Assembly (NCBI RefSeq): GCF_044466355.1
Contig: NZ_JBITMQ010000006.1
Location: 62,001-126,000 of the forward strand
Source of the DNA: Actinophytocola sp044466355
Lineage (GTDB): Bacteria; Actinomycetota; Actinomycetes; Mycobacteriales; Pseudonocardiaceae
DNA: 64,000 nt
Direction: 5' to 3'
In this document: one piece after another, positions 58,921 to 64,000 of the stretch
Numbering within the stretch: position 1 is the first letter of the stretch
Layout of the letters: every line of letters starts with the position of its first letter
Made by a program: the position numbers and the translations under genes
The notes under the pieces: generated by a model
The model's input: the letters and a program-made list of their open reading frames with translations, nothing else
The model's database searches: none
What the model was told of the DNA's origin: nothing

Positions 58921-61239
58921 ATGTTCGTGGAACTGCGGGTCCACGGGGTGAGTGGCACGCCGCCGGAGGACATGCTCGACCGGCCGCTGGTGAAGCAGGT
59001 CGCGGGCGACGTGGACGGCCGGTTCTTCCGGCCGGTCGACAGCGCCGGGAACGAGGTCCGCGCGGCCGACGGCCACATCGTCGAGGGATACCACTGGGGA
59101 CCACTGACGTCGGGCTCGTGGCGGCAGGCGCTGTGGCTCGCGCTGATCCCGTTCGGGCTCGTGAACATGGCCTACTTCATGCTCCCGGCGGGCGGCGGCC
59201 GTGCGGGCTCGGCCGCGCGGACGGTGGCCAGGGCCATGCTGCGCGTGCTGGCGATCGTGCTGACCGGGCTCGTCGTGCTGGGCTTCGCGCAGGCCGCGGT
59301 CGACCTGCTCGCCTGGCAGTGGACCGGAGCGGGGTCCCGGTCGGGTGACCCGCGGTGGTGGCTCGCGGGCGCGGTCGCCGTGGTGGTCGTCGCGTTGCTG
59401 GTGATCCGGTTCGTCGGCGGCAGGCCGCGCACGGTGCCGGAGACCGAACCCCTGCCCGACGCCGCGGCGAAGACGGGACTCGCGGGCGGGGAGTTCTACC
59501 GCGGCGACGAGGACATCCCCGCGCTGCGGCACCTGCACCTGGCCGCGGGACTGACCGTGCTGTCGCTGCTCGCCGGCGGTCTCGCCCGCGAGCACAGCGG
59601 TGGTGACTGGCCGTTCTGGGTCGCGGTCGTGCTGCTGCCGTGGACCGTTCTCCACGCCGCGCTCGTCGGTGACCCGGCGGTGCGACGCACCTGGGTGTCC
59701 ACCCTGTTCGTGCGGCGGCTGCCCGGGGCGGTCCTCGCGGTCGCGATCGTCCTCCTGGGTGCCGCGGTGCTCACGATGCTCGCCGTACCGGAGTACCCGG
59801 CACGCGACCGGGGCGTGCTGCCGGGCATCGCGAACCTCGGCATGTGGGTGGCGGGGTTCGCGCTCGTCGCCCTGCTGGTGCTCGTCGCGGCCACTGCCGT
59901 GCTCGCGTCGCTGACGGGGAAACCGAGACCGCCCAAGCCCTTCCGCCGGTTCCTCGGCGGCATGACCGGGCCGGTGGTCGCGTCGCTCGGCGTGTTCCTC
60001 GGTGTCGGGTTCACCGCCGCGCTCGACTACGGCGTGCTGCGCGCGCTGCGCCCGTCGGACGAGCCGGACGCGATGGCGCTGCCGCTGTTCCACCTGCGGA
60101 TCGCGTTCGCCGCCGGTGTGGCCGTCGGGCTCGGCGTCGTGCTCGCCGCGGTGCTCGGGACGTGGATGGCGTTGTCCGCCAAGCGGTACCGGCGGTTCGT
60201 CCGCGCGGCCGCCGGACCGGGCCTGCTGCCCGCGGACCAGGTGCGGCGCGTGGCACGCGCGTGGTGGGTCGGCCGGTTGAAGTTCTCCGTGCACTGGCTC
60301 GCGATCGCCGTCGCGGGCGTGGGCGCGGTGCTGACCGGGGCCGCCATCGCCGAGGCCTGGGGCGACCTCGGCGCGACCGTGTGCAGGCCGAGCGGGGTGA
60401 TCCTGTCCGACTGCCGCGACCTGCCGGGCCTCGACCCGGTCACCGTCGGCACGGTCGCCTTGCTGCTGCTGGGTGGTTTCCTCGTCTACCTCGGCCGCCG
60501 TGCCGTGGGGGACAGCGCGGTGCGCCGGGGGGCGTGCGTGGTGTGGGACGTGGTCGCGTTCTGGCCCGCGGCCGCGCACCCGTTCGTGCCGCCGCCCTAC
60601 TCGCCCAAGGTGATCGACGACCTGCGCAGGCGCATCGAGTGGCACGCCGAGGGCCCGGCCCGGTTCGTCGTGCTCGCCGGGCACAGCCAGGGCAGCCTGA
60701 TCGCGGCGGCCGCGCTGACCAGGGTCGACCCGCGCTACCGGCGGCGGGTCGCGTTGCTGACCTACGGGTCGCAGCTGCAGGTCGCGTACGCGCGGGCGTT
60801 CCCCGCCTACGTCGACCACCCGTTCCTGTGCTGGCTCCAGGACGACGTGCTGCAGCGCCGGTGGGTGTCGCTGTACCGCGAGACCGACCCGATCGGCGGG
60901 CCCGTGCTGAGCTGGCAGCGCACCGACGAACCGGTGTTCAGCTCCGTCCGCCTCGGCTGCGACGAGGCCGCCGACGACGAGACCGACCCGGTGACCGGCG
61001 TCCGCCGCTGCGGCGCCGAATGGCGGGTGCTCGACCCGTGGCCCGCGGACGGCGAGTCGCGGCCGCGGCAGGCCATGCGCAGGCACAGCTGCTACAGCCT
61101 CGACCCCGCGTGGGACGTCGCGCTCGCCACGCTCACCGCGCGGCACCGTGACGACGACGGTGACGACGACCGGGACGCCGACCGTGACACCGACCGGCCT
61201 GCCCCCGGCCTGCTGCGCGCGGAAACCGCCTCGACCTGA
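58921..61239 (+). CDS. Integral membrane protein with a lipase-like nucleophile elbow
   Basis: Protein of 772 aa. It begins with FVELRVHGVSGTPPEDMLD, like the start of a lipase, then has about ten to twelve membrane helices (60-520), and ends with a cytoplasmic domain carrying Ser589 in AGHSQGSLIAAAALT, the GxSxG elbow. Asp/His partners are likely in the C-terminal 150 residues. The tail (HRDDDGDDDRDADRDTD) is acidic. It resembles an uncharacterised actinobacterial membrane protein family; the two hydrolase parts flanking membrane helices suggest a fold interrupted by a membrane insert. Function unknown. Confidence 0.78.
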   Translation: MFVELRVHGVSGTPPEDMLDRPLVKQVAGDVDGRFFRPVDSAGNEVRAADGHIVEGYHWGPLTSGSWRQALWLALIPFGLVNMAYFMLPAGGGRAGSAARTVARAMLRVLAIVLTGLVVLGFAQAAVDLLAWQWTGAGSRSGDPRWWLAGAVAVVVVALLVIRFVGGRPRTVPETEPLPDAAAKTGLAGGEFYRGDEDIPALRHLHLAAGLTVLSLLAGGLAREHSGGDWPFWVAVVLLPWTVLHAALVGDPAVRRTWVSTLFVRRLPGAVLAVAIVLLGAAVLTMLAVPEYPARDRGVLPGIANLGMWVAGFALVALLVLVAATAVLASLTGKPRPPKPFRRFLGGMTGPVVASLGVFLGVGFTAALDYGVLRALRPSDEPDAMALPLFHLRIAFAAGVAVGLGVVLAAVLGTWMALSAKRYRRFVRAAAGPGLLPADQVRRVARAWWVGRLKFSVHWLAIAVAGVGAVLTGAAIAEAWGDLGATVCRPSGVILSDCRDLPGLDPVTVGTVALLLLGGFLVYLGRRAVGDSAVRRGACVVWDVVAFWPAAAHPFVPPPYSPKVIDDLRRRIEWHAEGPARFVVLAGHSQGSLIAAAALTRVDPRYRRRVALLTYGSQLQVAYARAFPAYVDHPFLCWLQDDVLQRRWVSLYRETDPIGGPVLSWQRTDEPVFSSVRLGCDEAADDETDPVTGVRRCGAEWRVLDPWPADGESRPRQAMRRHSCYSLDPAWDVALATLTARHRDDDGDDDRDADRDTDRPAPGLLRAETAST

Positions 61240-61358
61240 GCCACCACGCCACGCGAACCGCTCGTTCCGGGCTTCGCCCGTGTTCCGACTAGGATGGGCA
61301 GACCGTATCGACCATCCGTGGTCGGCACCCGGGGAGTGAGGGACGAGCAGGCCAGGTC

Positions 61359-62534
61359 ATGGTTGGTGCGCTCAGCGGGGCACGTGAGAGACCCGCGCCG
61401 ACGCGGGTGCTGCTGATAGAGGACGACGACGGCGACGCGTTCCTCGTCGAAGAGCTGTTGCTCGAGTCCGGCGCGGCCGTCACGCTGCACCGGGTCCGCA
61501 CGCTCGCGGAGGCGAAGGCCGCGGTCGAGGACGCCGCGTGCGTGCTGCTCGACCTCGGCCTGCCGGACACCCACGAACTGGACGGCCTGCGCTGGCTGCA
61601 GGACAACGTGCCGTCGGTCGCCGTGGTCGTGCTGACCGGGCTCGCCGACGAGTACCTCGGCGAGGAGGCGGTCCGGCTCGGCGCGCAGGACTACCTCGTC
61701 AAAGGCCAGGTCGACGGGCACCTGCTCGACCGCGTGATCCGCTACGCCGTCGAACGCGAGCGGTCCGACTCGCTGCAGCGCCAGCTGCGGGACGCGCAGA
61801 TCTACGCGGAGGAGAACGGCCGCCTCGAACGCGGCCTGCTGCCGACTCCGATCGTGTCGGACCAGACGTTGCGGGTCACCACTCGTTACTCGCCCGGTGG
61901 CCAGCGGCTCCTGCTCGGCGGCGACTTCTACGACGTGGTCCAGACCGCCGACGGCGCCGTGCACGCGGTGGTCGGCGACGTCTGCGGCCACGGCCCCGAC
62001 GAGGCCGCGCTCGGCGTGTCGATGCGCGTCGCGTGGCGGACGATGGTGCTGTCCACCCGCCCCTCGACGGAAGTGCTCTCGGTCGTGAACGAGGTGTTCA
62101 CCCACGAGAGGTACCAGCCCAACCTGTTCACCACGCTCTGCATGCTCACCATCGACCCGGCCCGCACCACCGGCACGCTGCACCTCGTCGGGCACCCGCC
62201 GCCGCTGCTGATCACCGGCGCGGACGTGCGTGAGCTGAAGGCGCCGGTCCGCACGCCGGTCGGCGTCGGCGACGGCGGCCGCTGGCCCGACTGCGAGGTC
62301 GAGCTCGGCGAGGCGTGGACGATCCTGATGTACACCGACGGGCTCATCGAGGGCCGCGTCGGCACGGAACGCAGGCGGCTCGACGTCGACGGGCTCATCG
62401 GGCTGGTCAACACCGGTCTCGCCGCGGGCCTGCGGGAGGCGGCGCTGCTCGACCACGTGATCAACCAGGTTCGTGAGCTCAACGGCGGCGACCTCGACGA
62501 CGACCTGGCCGTGGTGGCACTGAGCCATGGCTGA
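61359..62534 (+). CDS. Receiver-SpoIIE (PP2C) phosphatase, RsbU-like
   Basis: Signalling phosphatase of 391 aa. Residues 15-130 are a response-regulator receiver with Asp65 (VLLDLGLPD), Thr93 and Lys115; residues 160-390 form a SpoIIE/PP2C domain with metal-binding LLGGDFYDVV and VGDVCGHGPDEAA and the terminal DDLAVVALS. It would dephosphorylate an anti-sigma-factor antagonist when phosphorylated by a kinase. The histidine kinase gene starts within its last 8 bp (ATG 62527), so they form a module. TAGGAT at 61290-61295 may be a -10 element. Confidence 0.92.
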   Translation: MVGALSGARERPAPTRVLLIEDDDGDAFLVEELLLESGAAVTLHRVRTLAEAKAAVEDAACVLLDLGLPDTHELDGLRWLQDNVPSVAVVVLTGLADEYLGEEAVRLGAQDYLVKGQVDGHLLDRVIRYAVERERSDSLQRQLRDAQIYAEENGRLERGLLPTPIVSDQTLRVTTRYSPGGQRLLLGGDFYDVVQTADGAVHAVVGDVCGHGPDEAALGVSMRVAWRTMVLSTRPSTEVLSVVNEVFTHERYQPNLFTTLCMLTIDPARTTGTLHLVGHPPPLLITGADVRELKAPVRTPVGVGDGGRWPDCEVELGEAWTILMYTDGLIEGRVGTERRRLDVDGLIGLVNTGLAAGLREAALLDHVINQVRELNGGDLDDDLAVVALSHG

Positions 62535-64000
62535 CGCGGCGCGCTGGCCACTGCGCCGCATCATCAACGTCAGCGTCGCCGCGCTGGGGGTGTTCCTCCT
62601 GGCCGCCGTCATCGTCGGCGGGCTCGCGCTGCGGGGTCTCGGCGACGCCCGTGCGACCGTGGTCGGGCGCATCGACCCCGCGCTGCAGCAGGCGCTGCGG
62701 CTCGAGTCCGCGCTCGTCGACCAGGAGACCGGCGTGCGGGACTACGTGCTGGGCGCCGACGAGGACGTGCTCAGCCGGTACACGTCGGGTCTGCGGGAGC
62801 AGGACGCGGCCGTAGCGGCGCTGCGGCAGCTCCTCGCCGACCTGCCCGACGTGCAGGACGACCTCATGCGGGTCGTCGACCGCGCCGACGAGTGGCGCAC
62901 CGAGTACGCCCAGCCGACGATGGTCGCGATCACGACCGGCAGAGGCGTCCCGTCGGACGCGACGATCGCCGAGGGCAGGGGCATCTTCGACCCCGTCCGG
63001 GACGCGCTCGGCAACCTCGAACGCGACCTCAACGCGGCCCGCATGGCCGCCACCGACGACCTCGAGAACACCGCGACCTCGGTGAACGGCGTGCTCATCG
63101 GCATCGCGGTCGCGTTCGCGATCGTCGTGGCGGTGCTCGCGATCGGGCTGCGGTTCGCGGCGATCCGGCCGGTGGCGCGGCTCGCCGAGGAGGTCCGGAC
63201 CGTCTCCCGGGGCGACTACGACCACCCGGTCGAGCAGAGCGGCCCGCGCGAGGTCCGCGAGCTGGGCGCGGACGTGAACGTGATGCGGGAGCGGATCCTC
63301 TCCGACCTGTCCGCGGTGCGGGTGGCGCACGCCGAGCTGGACGAGCGCACCAAGGACCTGGAACGGTCGAACGCGGAGCTGGAGCAGTTCGCCTACATCG
63401 CCTCCCACGACCTGCAGGAGCCGCTGCGGAAGGTGGCGAGCTTCTGCCAGCTGCTCGAACGCAGGTACAAGGGCAAGCTCGACGAGCGGGCCGACCAGTA
63501 CATCGCGTTCGCCGTGGACGGCGCGAAACGCATGCAGATCCTGATCAACGACCTGCTCGCGTTCAGCCGGGTCGGGCGGATCGTGCGCGAACCGGTCGAG
63601 GTGTCCTGCGACGCGGTGCTGGAGCAGGCGCTCGCCAACCTGGCGGACGCGATCGAGCGGACGGGGGCGACCGTCGTCTCCGACGACCTGCCGACCGTGT
63701 CGGCCGAGGTCCCGCTGCTCACGGCCGTGTTCCAGAACCTGATCAGCAACGCGCTCAAGTTCCGCGGCGAGGACCCGCCGAAGGTGTCGATCACGGTCCG
63801 CCGCGACGACGGTTTCTGGGAGTTCGCGGTCGCCGACAACGGGATCGGCATCGACCCCGAGTACGCCGAGCGGATCTTCGTGATCTTCCAGCGGCTGCAC
63901 AACAAAGCCGACTATCCGGGCACCGGGATCGGACTGGCGATGTGCCGCAAGATCGTCGAGTATCACGGTGGCGCGATTTGGCTGGACAAGAATGTGGAAT
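62527..64000 (+). CDS. CHASE3-HAMP sensor histidine kinase (cut by window end)
   Basis: First 491 residues of a membrane kinase. Helix 1 (about 15-38), an extracellular CHASE3-type sensor (ALVDQETGVRDYVLGADEDV), helix 2 (about 195-220), HAMP (AAIRPVARLAEEVRTVSRGD), a coiled coil, then the phosphoacceptor His294 in FAYIASHDLQEPLRKV and the ATPase motifs FQNLISNALKF and ADNGIGID, up to GTGIGLAMCRKIVEYHGG. It resembles phytochrome-like kinases. It should phosphorylate the receiver of the overlapping phosphatase. The end lies beyond 64000. Confidence 0.93.
   Translation, partial: MADAARWPLRRIINVSVAALGVFLLAAVIVGGLALRGLGDARATVVGRIDPALQQALRLESALVDQETGVRDYVLGADEDVLSRYTSGLREQDAAVAALRQLLADLPDVQDDLMRVVDRADEWRTEYAQPTMVAITTGRGVPSDATIAEGRGIFDPVRDALGNLERDLNAARMAATDDLENTATSVNGVLIGIAVAFAIVVAVLAIGLRFAAIRPVARLAEEVRTVSRGDYDHPVEQSGPREVRELGADVNVMRERILSDLSAVRVAHAELDERTKDLERSNAELEQFAYIASHDLQEPLRKVASFCQLLERRYKGKLDERADQYIAFAVDGAKRMQILINDLLAFSRVGRIVREPVEVSCDAVLEQALANLADAIERTGATVVSDDLPTVSAEVPLLTAVFQNLISNALKFRGEDPPKVSITVRRDDGFWEFAVADNGIGIDPEYAERIFVIFQRLHNKADYPGTGIGLAMCRKIVEYHGGAIWLDKNVE

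Overview
The window looks like chromosome from a GC-rich filamentous actinomycete, most likely Pseudonocardiales (Lentzea/Saccharothrix-like). The grounds are the codon bias, frequent GTG/TTG starts, 1-4 nt stop/start overlaps, F420-type LLM oxidoreductase, class F sortase, WXG100/CpnT-like proteins, LAL regulator and many secreted hydrolases. The genus is inference. It is draft sequence: two 10-N gaps (1933-1942 and 8332-8341) are flanked by artefactual G/C homopolymers. No tRNA, rRNA, CRISPR array, phage or insertion-sequence transposase was seen.

Layout. 1-1263: two paralogous XRE regulators. 2077-6766: a complete branched-chain amino-acid-type ABC importer (livG-livF-livH-livM-binding protein) read leftward, divergent from a PucR-type regulator (6923-8152). 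8158-8504: a tandem/inverted repeat element, with a second copy at 24305-24447. 8508-10099: a secreted PET-hydrolase-like cutinase divergent from a QsdR-type TetR regulator. 10148-16346: acyl-CoA ligase, LAL regulator, an acyl-CoA dehydrogenase broken by a 38-bp hairpin insertion, and a zinc alcohol dehydrogenase. 16488-18500: MFS drug exporter with its TetR repressor and two operators. 18523-22542: ATP-binding regulator, LuxR regulator, class F sortase with probable surface substrate, and an ECF sigma factor fused to an anti-sigma-like zinc finger, a membrane helix and an extracellular domain. 22653-27500: crotonase, two methyltransferases, a decayed MarR/amidohydrolase pair truncated head to head, and a small P-loop kinase. 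27614-31769: secreted GH97 glycosidase and tripeptidyl aminopeptidase.

31933-33915 is a four-gene cassette (YbaB-like, WXG100-like, CpnT-N-like with a beta-rich tail, LpqN-like) resembling a type VII secretion effector locus. 33959-37749: Tat-exported PHP phosphoesterase, a small unknown protein and a choice-of-anchor I protein. 37904-47145: htpG, a shortened GNAT, an SDR/TetR pair with matched operators, an erythromycin-esterase/dienelactone-hydrolase pair, an Rnl2-type RNA ligase, a MocR regulator, an AhpD-like protein and a PEP-mutase-family protein. 47138-47917: secreted guanyl-specific RNase with barstar. 48024-51042: two alpha/beta hydrolases with an ATP-grasp enzyme. 51125-52018: LLM oxidoreductase. 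52109-58889: a giant secreted nuclease/5'-nucleotidase, ThuA-discoidin protein and alpha/beta hydrolase. 58921-64000: membrane protein with a lipase elbow, receiver-SpoIIE phosphatase, and a CHASE3/HAMP histidine kinase cut by the window end.

Main themes are secretion and scavenging (cutinase, GH97, peptidase, PHP protein, nuclease/nucleotidase), local regulator-target pairs with visible operators, and gene decay (acyl-CoA dehydrogenase, MarR, amidohydrolase, GNAT). The strongest candidates for something undescribed are the 22-bp-period palindrome element, the type VII-like cassette and the membrane-anchored sigma factor.
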